DNA of 50,117 bases from NCBI GenBank assembly GCA_945902955.1, contig CAMDNO010000011.1, positions 1-50,117 of the forward strand. The letters are read 5' to 3'. This document shows, piece after piece, positions 8,479 through 17,665 of this stretch. The notes beneath the pieces were generated by a model. That model was given only the letters and a program-made list of their open reading frames with translations. It was not told the DNA's origin and did not search any database. The position numbers and the translations under genes are program-made. Each line of letters begins with the position of its first letter. Position 1 is the first letter of the stretch. This DNA is from Porphyromonas cangingivalis (GTDB lineage: Bacteria > Bacteroidota > Bacteroidia > Bacteroidales > Paludibacteraceae).

Positions 8479-9714
8479 TTAGGGGGCAGGTTTGATAGCT
8501 GTCTTTTTCCGAATACCTTGTGCTACAAAAATGGCAACAATTGTAAATATCTCGAGAATGCTAACAATATAAAACACGGGTACAGCATTGCTATTGAAAA
8601 AATCGAAGGTGTAACCAGAGAAATATGTGCCAATGAGGTTAGATAATGCCATGATATAATAATAAACTTGCTGGTAGGTGACTAACAATTTACCTTCGGC
8701 AGTTGACTCAATCAGGTTGGCAGCAGCCGCAAGGAAAATACCCGAAGTAGCCGCATGAAGTACCTGAATAAGTATTAACACGGTAGGTGAAGTAGTGTTA
8801 GCCAATACCACCCAACGAATAATGCTAATTCCGGCAGCCAAGGCAATCAACACTTCGAGTGAAAGCACCTTTTTCATTTTACCAAAGAAATAAAATGCGC
8901 CCATCTCGGCAAGTGTTCCTACAGCAAAGGCAATACTTAACACAGTAGGGCTCATGTTGAGCGCTTGAACATGCATTCCGAAAAGGAAATAAAAAGTACG
9001 TAAACCGATAATATGAAACACTACTGCAATAAGAAATACTAGAAAATATTTGTTTTTAATAATGAGTTTAAAATCGGCCAACGTAATTTTATTGCTGTCT
9101 TTTTTCTCATATTTTTGTTCTTTGAAGCCAAGTGCTGTAAAGAATGTGAGCGCAAATCCACCAATAATGATATAGATTACCACCGAATCGCCCCAGTTTA
9201 TGTTTTTGCCTTCGAAAACGCTATTCAGCACTAGCAAAATATCGTTGAACGAATTAATATTAACATCCATAACTTTGAGCGCCAGCACAAACCCGATTAT
9301 GATAGTAGCACTCAGCCAACCGGCAGAAGCCCATACACGAATTTTCCCAAAATCGATGCCTTTTTCTTTTGCTTTTTTCAAAGCTAACGAATCTGAAAGT
9401 CCACCAATAGGATTGCAAGAGAGTCCGAAAATAATGTAGCCCACAAAAATAAGCCAATACTGACCACTTAAAATTGGAATAAACGAAATTGCTGTTCCCA
9501 AAGCCAGAAATTTAAGCAGCGTTGCGGGGCGTTGTGTGCGGTCGGCAACCCAACCCCAGAAAATACTGACACCCAATATGCCGATAATAGGGTCGATAGC
9601 CATAATGTTAGCAACTGCTCCGCCATCGTAACCTAAGGATTTAAGGTAAACGGGTAAAAATGAGTAAATAATGCCCAACGAGGCATTGAAGAAAAAATAA
9701 AATGCTTGTAACAT
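8479..9714 (-). CDS. MFS sugar transporter (MFS_1_like, HcaT/nucleoside-symporter type)
   Basis: A 411-residue inner-membrane protein with about twelve hydrophobic segments. The N-terminal half has YSFLPVYLKSLGYDGGAVAN and the loop WGWVADRTQRP after the second helix, the usual MFS cytoplasmic loop. The composition matches the MFS_1_like group that includes HcaT and nucleoside:proton symporters; in glycan loci of Bacteroidota these often import the mono- or disaccharide released in the periplasm. It is 31 bp downstream of the GH43-esterase gene and probably in the same transcript, so an oligosaccharide or sugar freed by that enzyme is the likely cargo (inference). Confidence 0.85.
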   Translation of the reverse strand: MLQAFYFFFNASLGIIYSFLPVYLKSLGYDGGAVANIMAIDPIIGILGVSIFWGWVADRTQRPATLLKFLALGTAISFIPILSGQYWLIFVGYIIFGLSCNPIGGLSDSLALKKAKEKGIDFGKIRVWASAGWLSATIIIGFVLALKVMDVNINSFNDILLVLNSVFEGKNINWGDSVVIYIIIGGFALTFFTALGFKEQKYEKKDSNKITLADFKLIIKNKYFLVFLIAVVFHIIGLRTFYFLFGMHVQALNMSPTVLSIAFAVGTLAEMGAFYFFGKMKKVLSLEVLIALAAGISIIRWVVLANTTSPTVLILIQVLHAATSGIFLAAAANLIESTAEGKLLVTYQQVYYYIMALSNLIGTYFSGYTFDFFNSNAVPVFYIVSILEIFTIVAIFVAQGIRKKTAIKPAP

Positions 9715-9745
9715 GATTTATAGGTGTTTTTTAAGAATGCTGTTT

Positions 9746-11530
9746 TTACTTTTGGTGTTTGAGAATAAAATCGACAATAGGTGATGGTTCGGTCAAGCTA
9801 TGTGGATGATGATCGATACCTTTTTTGACAATTATTTCCATATTGCCACCTGCTTTTTTAATGCGTTCGCTTAGTAAAAGAGTATTTTCCGAAAATGGCA
9901 CTGTCGTATCAGCATCGCCACATACGCTTAAAATAGGGATGCCTGATTGAGCTAATTCGGTGGCAAAATCAATCGGACTGCATTTGATGGTGTCAGCCTG
10001 ATTTTCTGTAATATTATATATTTTCAAAAACTCAGCCCAACGCTCGTTGTCTTTATTGCGGGGCCAACTGTTGATATTGCAAACCGGCGCATCTACATAA
10101 ATGCAGGCCACTTTTTTGGGATTGTTTGTTGCCCAGTTTAGTGCAAAAAATCCGCCACGGCTAAAACCTTCTAAGGTAACTTTGGGCGAAAACCCATAAT
10201 TATTTACTACAAAATCGTAAAAATTGCTGAACAAGTTTTGAGAAAAAGGATTTCCATAGCAGTGAGTTACATCATAATAACACAGATAAAAACCCTTTTC
10301 AACAAGTGCCGAATCAGCATAAGCAAACGCATCGAAAAAAGCAGGTCGCACAATCCAGGGTTTACCTTTAGCCGGATTATTTGGAACAACTATAATGGCA
10401 TCACGTCCCAGGAATTTAAAATCATATCTTTTGTGACCATTCCATTGGCTCAGAATTCCTTCAATAGGTTGCTCCTTGTAAGTAAATGATTTGATATTGG
10501 TTGTTTCGTGATTTATTATCATATTTTCTTTAGCGTTGGATTTACAACATTTACCATGTCTATTTTTGACTTTTTGAGGCGTATAGGTCGGTCCGTCAAC
10601 TTTTAACTTCGTTCCATCAACAATTAATCTGTCAATTCTCGGATAACGTGCTGTATGAGCAGTATCCCAACCATGATAAACGACCCAATCTTGCCCGTAT
10701 TTATCCTGAAAAATGGAATGATGACCGGGACCCTTTACCATTTCGTTGGTTTTCAGAATAGTGGCGGGTTGTTCTACGTAAGGTCCTGTAATTGAATCGG
10801 CAAGCGCATATCGCAAATGATAAGTGCTATCGGACCATGCCCCGCAACTGTAGGTAAGGTAATACTTATTGTTCCGTTGCAATAGAAACGGTCCTTCCTG
10901 CCAGTCGTGATGCGTAATAACCGGTATTGGTTTATCAGCAACCTGCGTTGGGCTAATCATTTTGTCCATGTAAATTGTACCACGGTAAAATCCTTTGGTA
11001 CTATTCCATTCGTTGGTGTAAAAAATACACATCGAGCCATCTTTGTCGAAAACCGGATGTCCATCAATAGAACCATTGAGCACCACAATTCCAATGTTTT
11101 TATAAGGTCCTTGAATGGAATCGGCAATGGCAACACCTACTCTGTTTCCCGAGTTTGTGGGTGACACACCCGATATAGCAGTATAATAGAGATAATACTT
11201 TCCGTCAATTTTAAGAACTTCGGGTGCCCAAAAGTTAGCATAATTCCAATCGGTTTTGCTCCCATTGCTTACTGCACCACGTACAAATTCCCAATTATTC
11301 AAATCGCGCGATCGGTAAATGGGAATAAAGCGTTTGTCCTTAGCACCGCCGGTTGCAAAAAAATAGTAATAACCATTATCATAAATTATGTCGGGGTCGG
11401 CTAAGTAGATATTAATTATTGGATTGCTATATTCAGTATATTTCGAATTAATTTTCTTGTCTTTTTGTTTCGTTGCTGCCGAAAAATAAAATGACATCAA
11501 AAGCAAGAAGCAAATTATAGTAACTCTCAT
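9746..11530 (-). CDS. GH43-family glycosidase fused to an alpha/beta-hydrolase esterase
   Basis: A 594-residue two-domain protein with a short signal peptide (VTIICFLLLMSFYFSAA). The first domain (about 34-318) is a five-bladed GH43 propeller. The three acidic residues appear as LADPD (Asp45, base), IDGHP (Asp156, pKa modulator) and QEGPF (Glu212, acid). After a basic linker (about 320-345) comes an alpha/beta-hydrolase with nucleophile elbow GFSRGG (Ser457), acid CGDAD (Asp539 or Asp541) and DHHPH (His574-577). GH43 enzymes usually act on arabinose-, xylose- or galactose-containing glycans, and the second domain could remove an acyl group from the same substrate. The gene begins 14 bp after its upstream neighbour, so it is part of an operon. 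Substrate and the acyl group are unknown. Confidence 0.88.
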   Translation of the reverse strand: MRVTIICFLLLMSFYFSAATKQKDKKINSKYTEYSNPIINIYLADPDIIYDNGYYYFFATGGAKDKRFIPIYRSRDLNNWEFVRGAVSNGSKTDWNYANFWAPEVLKIDGKYYLYYTAISGVSPTNSGNRVGVAIADSIQGPYKNIGIVVLNGSIDGHPVFDKDGSMCIFYTNEWNSTKGFYRGTIYMDKMISPTQVADKPIPVITHHDWQEGPFLLQRNNKYYLTYSCGAWSDSTYHLRYALADSITGPYVEQPATILKTNEMVKGPGHHSIFQDKYGQDWVVYHGWDTAHTARYPRIDRLIVDGTKLKVDGPTYTPQKVKNRHGKCCKSNAKENMIINHETTNIKSFTYKEQPIEGILSQWNGHKRYDFKFLGRDAIIVVPNNPAKGKPWIVRPAFFDAFAYADSALVEKGFYLCYYDVTHCYGNPFSQNLFSNFYDFVVNNYGFSPKVTLEGFSRGGFFALNWATNNPKKVACIYVDAPVCNINSWPRNKDNERWAEFLKIYNITENQADTIKCSPIDFATELAQSGIPILSVCGDADTTVPFSENTLLLSERIKKAGGNMEIIVKKGIDHHPHSLTEPSPIVDFILKHQK

Positions 11531-11544
11531 AAAGTTTATTTAGT

Positions 11545-12612
11545 TTAAAAAATGATTTTCCGAGCTATTTTTTTATTGTTCTCTTCCAACGAAATCAGAT
11601 AAAATCCTTTTGAAAATTCAGAAATATCAATTGTTTTATCATTACTTATTTTTTGAATTACTACTTCTTTCCCCGAAATATCCATCAATTTCATTGTGGG
11701 TGTATTCCATCCATTGTCAAATTCAAAATGTAAAAATCCTTTTTTATCAATATAAATTTTATCAGCACTATTTTCAATTTCATCAACACCGTTCACTGCA
11801 TTTTCCTTCAACGTTAAATGGGCGAATGTGGTGGAATTTTGCCACGATATATCGCTATTAGCCTGTGTTTGGTACTTCGAAGCAATAAAATTATCACGTT
11901 TCGGATTCACGGCCGAATTATCATTATCGCAATATGCTATGGTGAGACCCATCTTTTTTCCATCTGCCAATGTGGCTTTAAAAAGTTCGCTATTATCGGT
12001 TGGTTTGTAGGTACTTGTCAATACTTTGAGCGAAAACTCCCAAATGTATTTAGTGCCAATATTGGTGCGTTTAAATTCAGGCAAATGACTTTTGCTATTT
12101 ATATAAATGCCTGCTCCCCAATTATAACTATTTGTAGGGTCGAAAATATCAATGGCATCGTAATCAGTTGTGTTATTTCCACCAGTAATGTGATAGGCAA
12201 AAGCAGCATTTGTCATGGCATGGTCGCCTCCTGGGCGGTCTTCGTCAATAAAAACCTCGACAACATCATAGTTTGGATACGAGCCTGAAGATTTCGAAAA
12301 CACATACCCATTTACAAATTTATCGTCTGTAATTTCCACCAAAAAATAGAGCAAATTGGTGATTTTATTCCACATTACTTTGTATCTGCCCGTAAAATCG
12401 GCTGCAGGTATTGTCGTATTGTAAGGCATCCACATGTAATTAATATCAACCCAAGTTGCATTATTCCAGCAAGCATCGGCACCATTTCCATCAATTATTG
12501 GCAACTCAATGGTATGATTTGAAATAATACTGTCGCCCGGATGGCTCATGGCTTTTATACCTATTCCGTTGATAAATAAAACAACAAAAGCAATGAGATA
12601 TAACTTATTCAT
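11545..12612 (-). CDS. CBM9-like carbohydrate-binding protein with T9SS sorting domain
   Basis: A 355-residue secreted protein. After the signal peptide (about 1-21) comes a CBM9/DOMON-type beta-sandwich (about 35-265), recognised by the opening PIIDGNGADACWNNATW, then KVMWNKITNLLYFLVEITDD and VVEVFIDEDRPGG. The last 75 residues form a type A T9SS domain (KLMDISGKEV ... FSKGFYLISLE ... KKIARKII), so it should pass the outer membrane and be released or attached to the surface. CBM9-like domains bind reducing ends of glycans, but here no catalytic domain is attached, so a binding or scaffolding role is likely. It lies 5 bp after the propeller lipoprotein gene and 14 bp before the GH43-esterase gene. 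It is related to the proteins at 25325-26284 and 28891-31236. Confidence 0.85.
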   Translation of the reverse strand: MNKLYLIAFVVLFINGIGIKAMSHPGDSIISNHTIELPIIDGNGADACWNNATWVDINYMWMPYNTTIPAADFTGRYKVMWNKITNLLYFLVEITDDKFVNGYVFSKSSGSYPNYDVVEVFIDEDRPGGDHAMTNAAFAYHITGGNNTTDYDAIDIFDPTNSYNWGAGIYINSKSHLPEFKRTNIGTKYIWEFSLKVLTSTYKPTDNSELFKATLADGKKMGLTIAYCDNDNSAVNPKRDNFIASKYQTQANSDISWQNSTTFAHLTLKENAVNGVDEIENSADKIYIDKKGFLHFEFDNGWNTPTMKLMDISGKEVVIQKISNDKTIDISEFSKGFYLISLEENNKKIARKIIF

Positions 12613-12617
12613 TTTGA

Positions 12618-13652
12618 TTATTTTTTACTAAAATTTTCCCATATTCCATTTGTAAAATGGCTAATTCCTTCATCAGTTCCAAACCAAACCGAACCGTCGG
12701 TATCGATGGCAAGCGTATTGACTTTATCGGCAACAAGACCATCTTTTTTGGAATAATTTGTCCACGTAGCGTTTTGAAATTTACTTACACCGCGATGCGT
12801 ACCAAACCAAACTACACCTTGTGCGTCTTGTGCTATGGCATACACCGTATCGCAAATTAATCCATCGACGGTGGAGTACGAAGTCCAGTCGGCTTTGGTA
12901 TTGTGGCTGGTGTGGTAAGCGGCTCCTTTGGTAGTTCCGTACCACTGACAAGTATCATTTACAATTATAACTGTAAAAACGGTATCCGATTTAAGTCCGA
13001 AAGCCCAAGGCTGAAAGTACTTTGTAGCACCCGAAACAGCATCGGCATACTTAAAGCGCGACACGCCACCACCTTTCGTCGAAACATAGTTCCAACCGTT
13101 TTTAGCCGTAGCAATGGCAGAAATTGGCTTTTTAGTCAGAAAATTATCGGTGCTTTTATTTCCCCAACGGCCGTCATAGCTTGTCCAAACCGAATTTTTC
13201 AACACCGATAAGCCTTTGGGCGTGCCAAAATAAGTTACACTATTTGCAGCCGAAGCCACTGAAAAAACAGTGTCGTTTAATAAACTGCTGTTTACCTGAC
13301 GATAAGTATTGCTTACAGTCAGGTTTTGACCTGAAATTATTGTATTTACTGCACCCTCGTTTGTGCCTACCCATATTTGATGATTTTCAGATAAAATATC
13401 AAAAAATAAGCTCAAGATTGGTTTGTTACTTAAAGCACTTTCATTTGAGTATGTTTTCCATATTTTCCCATTATAACTTACCAATCCCTTTTCGGTAGCA
13501 ATCCATTTAATGCCTTGTTTATCAATTGTTATTTTGGTAATAATATTCGATGGTAAAATTGTGGCATCTGAAGGTTCATCTGTTTTACACCCATAAAAAA
13601 ACACGATTACTAATAGAAAAAAAGATGAAAGATTTCTCAGGTTTGATTTCAT
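12618..13652 (-). CDS. Seven-bladed Reg_prop beta-propeller lipoprotein
   Basis: A 344-residue lipoprotein; the lipobox VFFYGC places the acylated residue at Cys22. The rest consists of seven repeats of the pattern W-F-G-T-x2-G-x-S-x-F, ending in W-T-x-Y-S (for example VWFGTHRGVSKFQNATW near the C terminus). These are the two-component-regulator propeller (Reg_prop) repeats that normally form the periplasmic sensor of hybrid two-component systems. Here no histidine kinase or DNA-binding part follows, so it is a stand-alone propeller tethered to a membrane. It sits in an operon, 5 bp from both neighbours (DUF362 protein upstream, CBM9 protein downstream). A glycan- or protein-binding role on the surface or in the periplasm is possible, but unproven. 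Confidence 0.85.
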   Translation of the reverse strand: MKSNLRNLSSFFLLVIVFFYGCKTDEPSDATILPSNIITKITIDKQGIKWIATEKGLVSYNGKIWKTYSNESALSNKPILSLFFDILSENHQIWVGTNEGAVNTIISGQNLTVSNTYRQVNSSLLNDTVFSVASAANSVTYFGTPKGLSVLKNSVWTSYDGRWGNKSTDNFLTKKPISAIATAKNGWNYVSTKGGGVSRFKYADAVSGATKYFQPWAFGLKSDTVFTVIIVNDTCQWYGTTKGAAYHTSHNTKADWTSYSTVDGLICDTVYAIAQDAQGVVWFGTHRGVSKFQNATWTNYSKKDGLVADKVNTLAIDTDGSVWFGTDEGISHFTNGIWENFSKK

Positions 13653-13657
13653 AATGA

Positions 13658-15544
13658 TTATTGTCGAATGATTTTACAGTTTACAATTATTTCATTTGTT
13701 CCAATATTTTTAAGTTGCAGTAAATAATTCCCTTTTTTCAGCACTTGACCATTTGAGCATACTCCATCCCAGTTTGTTGTGCTTGTAAATGTTCGTTGAA
13801 AGAGCATTTGACCCTGTAAATTAAATACATTCATTCGAATTGGTTCAATTGTACCTGACTCAATATTCAAATTGCTCGAAAATGGGGTTGGATAAATTTT
13901 GTAATTTATCGTTTTTGGATTTTTTACAGCCGAATTTACATTTTCGCTTACATAATTATCAACTGCTGCGGCTGTATAAGCTTTTAACTCAATTCCGTTT
14001 CCTGTTCCTAAGTTTCGGCTATACTGTTTGTTGGTTACATTGTTCCAATGTTCGTACACTCCCAAACTACCAATAGGCGTTCCATCATCTTCGGGGTCGT
14101 ATGTAATACCGGCAGGCCAATTTTTGGGGTCGGCGGCTTGTTTCATGTAATCGTCGAGCCCCACTACATAAGGATATTGCTCTGAAGTGGTTTTTAATGC
14201 ATATTCCGAAAGTAAAAAGTCAAAACCTACCGATTCAAAAGCCACCGCATCCTGCGACATAAAAATGGACGATGGATAGTCGTTGTTAAATGGTGCAATT
14301 TTCCATTTCTCAACCAAACCATTCCAACTTTTGCCTGCCCAAAGTGCATCCATTATATAAAGTAATGTTTTGCCTCCTAAATCTTTATGACCCATATAAT
14401 CCACTAAATGACGATATTCATCGGTGCCTTGAACTTCATTTGGCGGAACAGGTAATGCATAATGCATGTAGTATGCCGATTGCGATGATGGTGTATTTCC
14501 ATTTGCCGGATTATTACTTAAAATTGAGCCTTGATGGTTTTTTGCTGCCAAGGTAATACCTCCTTCATCGTGTGATTTCAGACATGGCATATTGATTAAA
14601 TAGCTAGCATCTAAATAATGTTGGGGTAGCGAAGCCGTAAACTGACCGTCGCTAAATTTTAAAATTTGTGTGGCCGATGGTTTAGTTACTTCCCTTCCGG
14701 TTCGACCACCAACATTACCTGTGCCATCCACATAATGTACATTGGGATACAGAGTATAACATTTCGTGTAATACTCATTTCTGAAAATCCTATACGGGTC
14801 GCCCATCCAAATATCAGCTTGAGCAACTCCAACAATATCAACTAATTGTTTGAGTATGGCAAGCACCATTTGCGGCGAAGCATCCATTTGTGCATTCGGA
14901 ATTCCACTATTACAACAGGAGTTTGTTAGATTTATTTTGATAGCTATTTTTTCGCCTTTTTGGTAACCAATACTTCCACGGTTGTGCGTTTCGTTGAAAT
15001 TAGTAAAAATGGCCTCCCATGCTTGTTTTACATTTGATTTTCCTCCCATTCTTCTAATTCCGGAAACCATCATCGAATCTACAATAGTTTGATTACAGTT
15101 TTTGTCCATATACCAATAATCGCCAGCTTTGTTTGTCATTGAAGCATTAGTCGCATCGGGATTGTAAACCCAAACCACTCGACCGGGAAATATGCCTTGT
15201 GCTATTCCCATTGGTTTGTTGGCTTGGTCGGTATAGTACTTAGTGGTATTCAATTGCAATGCTTTTGTACTCGTTCCATTGTTTGTAAACGAAAAAAATG
15301 CTGCTACTACAAAGGCAATTATCAACGAATATTTGGCCAATTGCTTTTTAAATATAAACAGGGAAGCAAACATAGCAATAAAATAGGCCACAAAAGCCGA
15401 CATAAGCGGGTATGATGCCCGCATACACGGATATGTCGCGCGGCTGGGCTTGGGAATAACACGAATTAAAAACCAAATAAGAGAACCTGCTCCGAAAAGA
15501 AAAAATGTGATTCTTGACCAATGAGTTGATTTGAAAATATTCAT
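13658..15544 (-). CDS. DUF362 protein with N-terminal membrane segments and T9SS-like C-terminal domain
   Basis: A 628-residue protein of unknown activity. Residues about 12-28, 46-66 and 71-86 are hydrophobic helices, separated by a short basic loop with PKPSRATYPCMRA. The centre (about 190-480) matches the DUF362 family, with GEKIAIKINLT, ADIWMGDPYRIF, CLKSHDEGGITLAAKNHQG and DALWAGKSW. The C-terminal 80 residues (KIYPTPFSSNLNIESG ... GNYLLQLKNI) look like a type A T9SS sorting domain. An integral membrane N terminus with a T9SS domain is an unusual pairing: if the first helix is a cleaved leader, two further helices remain. The gene starts 20 bp after the secreted beta-helix gene and ends 5 bp before the propeller lipoprotein gene, so the three are probably co-transcribed. 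Confidence 0.8.
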   Translation of the reverse strand: MNIFKSTHWSRITFFLFGAGSLIWFLIRVIPKPSRATYPCMRASYPLMSAFVAYFIAMFASLFIFKKQLAKYSLIIAFVVAAFFSFTNNGTSTKALQLNTTKYYTDQANKPMGIAQGIFPGRVVWVYNPDATNASMTNKAGDYWYMDKNCNQTIVDSMMVSGIRRMGGKSNVKQAWEAIFTNFNETHNRGSIGYQKGEKIAIKINLTNSCCNSGIPNAQMDASPQMVLAILKQLVDIVGVAQADIWMGDPYRIFRNEYYTKCYTLYPNVHYVDGTGNVGGRTGREVTKPSATQILKFSDGQFTASLPQHYLDASYLINMPCLKSHDEGGITLAAKNHQGSILSNNPANGNTPSSQSAYYMHYALPVPPNEVQGTDEYRHLVDYMGHKDLGGKTLLYIMDALWAGKSWNGLVEKWKIAPFNNDYPSSIFMSQDAVAFESVGFDFLLSEYALKTTSEQYPYVVGLDDYMKQAADPKNWPAGITYDPEDDGTPIGSLGVYEHWNNVTNKQYSRNLGTGNGIELKAYTAAAVDNYVSENVNSAVKNPKTINYKIYPTPFSSNLNIESGTIEPIRMNVFNLQGQMLFQRTFTSTTNWDGVCSNGQVLKKGNYLLQLKNIGTNEIIVNCKIIRQ

Positions 15545-15564
15545 TTATTTCGGTTTTAAAAAAG

Positions 15565-17508
15565 TTAGTTTTTTGGTATTATTAACATTCCAGAACAAGG
15601 CGGAAGCTGGACATTTTTCGTAAGACTAACACCTTCAATGTTTACAAAATTGCCAAGAGGGAGTTCGATATTTTTTGTTGAGAAACTATCATTGTAAATT
15701 ATTTTCACTCCTTTTAGTTCCAACGAACGGCTTTCTTTTTCTTCACAGCTAAAGCGTTGCCAGTTTGCCAAGCGAAATAAATCAGAACGACGTTGACCTT
15801 TTTCGGGGTCTGTTTTATAGTTGAAAACAAATCCATCATGAAAATTTATATAACTATTTCTTTTAAAAGCACTTGGTTTTAATTCTGCTCCTAGGAATGT
15901 TTTTATCGAAATGGCAATGTCAGATTTTTTTACTGCGACCAGTGTATTTCCTTCGGTAAAACAACCAAACAACGAGTCTTTATTTGCCCACTCAGCAAAA
16001 CTAATACCCTCATTACAATTATAAATAATATTCTCTTTTATTGTATTCAGTGGTGAGCCATCGTTAATATGTATTCCACTACTAGATACATTTAAAATTG
16101 TATTTTTTTCTACCAATACTTGAGTCGAATTATTATCAATATAAATTCCGTTGGTTGCCATTTCATTTGATGGGGTTGCTTCCACATTTCCAATAGCATT
16201 AATTACCAAATTGTTGCGAATAATATTGTTTTTGGTACGGTTTTTCACCTTCCCGAAGCAATAAATGGCTCCTGAGTCGTTTAATTTAAGCGAAGTGTTA
16301 CGTACGATGTTAAACTCACATATACTGTTTTGCCCATCCATGCGAATGCCTGCATAACCCGTACTATCCACTTCATTGTAAGCAATTTTATTGTTTACCG
16401 ATGTGCTTAAAGCATGATTTTTTTCATTGTTTTCTATTGCAATGGCAATCATGCCGTTCACGCCACTTACACCCTCGCCCGGACTAAGTCCGATTCGGCG
16501 CAATGTGTTGTGTTCTATAGTGCTGTTTGCAAGCCGAATACCCGAAATTCCCCTTCCCGAAACATCTTCAATTTTATTGTGTCGAACTGCTACATTGCTT
16601 ACGAGGGTATCTAACCAAATACCCATATAACCCAGATTTTTAATTTCATTATTGATAATTGAAATATCGGAGCTGCCTTTTTGTGCCCAAATGCCATTAG
16701 CTGCATATTTATCAATCGTAATTGAGTTTATAACTATATTTTTTGCCTCAGGAGCAATTACAAATGCATTTTTATAAATCACTCCTTCCACATTTTCGCT
16801 TGTCAGACTTTTATTCCATAGAATCGTTACATTTTTATCGGTCGAATACCATTCGCCAATAGAATCAACCAATGCCTCTTTGTCCTGCAAAAAGTAACCA
16901 TAACCTTTTCCCATGTTATAGATCGACTCATTATCGAAAAGCATTTTTCCCTGACCATAGCTCTTTATTTTCCGAAGTTCAAAAACCCAGTCGATAGTTC
17001 GCATGGCTATCGATGCACCATTCCAATATCCATCTGGCTGCGAGAGTCTCGTATGGAAACCAATTTTGGCGATACCTTCACCAATAGTCAGATAGCCATT
17101 GTTTGGATATCGGGCAAGTGTTTGCTTTGTGTTATTTATATAGATTTGAAGTACTTTCTGTGGAATTATAAAATTTTGAAGATGAGCTGATGCGGTTTGT
17201 GGATTTGTTAGTTTTACTGCCCCTGTAAGTACAGGTAGTTTACCTTTTCCATAAGCCGAAAATACTATTGGCTTTCCTGCTTTTCCTGAATTTTTAATTC
17301 GTATCTCAGCGCTAAAAGTATCTCCTCGTCTGAAAAGCACTGAGTCGCCGGGCTTTAGGTTTAAAGCGGCTAGCTTTTCAACATTTTTCCATGCCTTCGC
17401 TGGGGCATTTCCCGTTTTTAAATCGTTTCCCACCGACGAGAAATAGTAATTTTTACTGTTTGCCGATAGCACCGCCAACAAACACATAATTAAAAGTGTA
17501 ATGCGCAT
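15565..17508 (-). CDS. Secreted right-handed beta-helix protein (paralogue 2)
   Basis: A 647-residue protein with a signal peptide (MRITLLIMCLLAVLSANSK) followed at once by YYFSSVGNDLKTG, the beta-helix N-terminal signature. The body has repeated rungs and the segments GEGVSGVNGMIAIAIENN and SGAIYCFGK, shared with paralogues 1 and 3. No T9SS domain is present, so it most likely stays in the periplasm. The fold is that of many polysaccharide lyases and hydrolases, but no family-specific catalytic set could be assigned. The gene is first in a tight minus-strand run that continues to the MFS transporter at 8479. A full 55-bp promoter element ends 27 bp before its start, making this the probable head of that operon. 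Confidence 0.82.
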   Translation of the reverse strand: MRITLLIMCLLAVLSANSKNYYFSSVGNDLKTGNAPAKAWKNVEKLAALNLKPGDSVLFRRGDTFSAEIRIKNSGKAGKPIVFSAYGKGKLPVLTGAVKLTNPQTASAHLQNFIIPQKVLQIYINNTKQTLARYPNNGYLTIGEGIAKIGFHTRLSQPDGYWNGASIAMRTIDWVFELRKIKSYGQGKMLFDNESIYNMGKGYGYFLQDKEALVDSIGEWYSTDKNVTILWNKSLTSENVEGVIYKNAFVIAPEAKNIVINSITIDKYAANGIWAQKGSSDISIINNEIKNLGYMGIWLDTLVSNVAVRHNKIEDVSGRGISGIRLANSTIEHNTLRRIGLSPGEGVSGVNGMIAIAIENNEKNHALSTSVNNKIAYNEVDSTGYAGIRMDGQNSICEFNIVRNTSLKLNDSGAIYCFGKVKNRTKNNIIRNNLVINAIGNVEATPSNEMATNGIYIDNNSTQVLVEKNTILNVSSSGIHINDGSPLNTIKENIIYNCNEGISFAEWANKDSLFGCFTEGNTLVAVKKSDIAISIKTFLGAELKPSAFKRNSYINFHDGFVFNYKTDPEKGQRRSDLFRLANWQRFSCEEKESRSLELKGVKIIYNDSFSTKNIELPLGNFVNIEGVSLTKNVQLPPCSGMLIIPKN

Positions 17509-17535
17509 CCTGTTTTAATTTTTATATTACATAGA

Positions 17536-17590
17536 GTAATACAATTTATAAACACATTTATACCATGCTGATACTTATGTTGTAAAACAG
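17536..17590 (-). promoter_or_regulatory. 55-bp operator/promoter element heading the beta-helix operon
   Basis: Minus-strand reading: CTGTTTTACAACAT (17577-17590), 12 bp, GGTATAA, 15 bp, GTATTAC (17536-17542), then 27 bp to the ATG. The half-site has a single mismatch to the palindrome ATGTT-N4-AACAT. Spacings are identical to the other 55-bp copies. Confidence 0.75.
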
Positions 17591-17610
17591 TTATTTTTAC
17601 TTTTTAGCAT

Positions 17611-17645
17611 AAAAAAAGCTACCAATGCAGTATTGATAGCTTTTT
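17611..17645 (-). terminator. Rho-independent terminator of the sigma/anti-sigma operon
   Basis: On the minus strand AAAAAGCTATCAAT pairs with ATTGGTAGCTTTTT around a 5-base loop; one T-G wobble occurs in an otherwise continuous stem, and a T run follows. It starts about 20 bp after the FecR stop codon. Confidence 0.8.
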
Positions 17646-17665
17646 ATATGAATTTTGAAACTATA

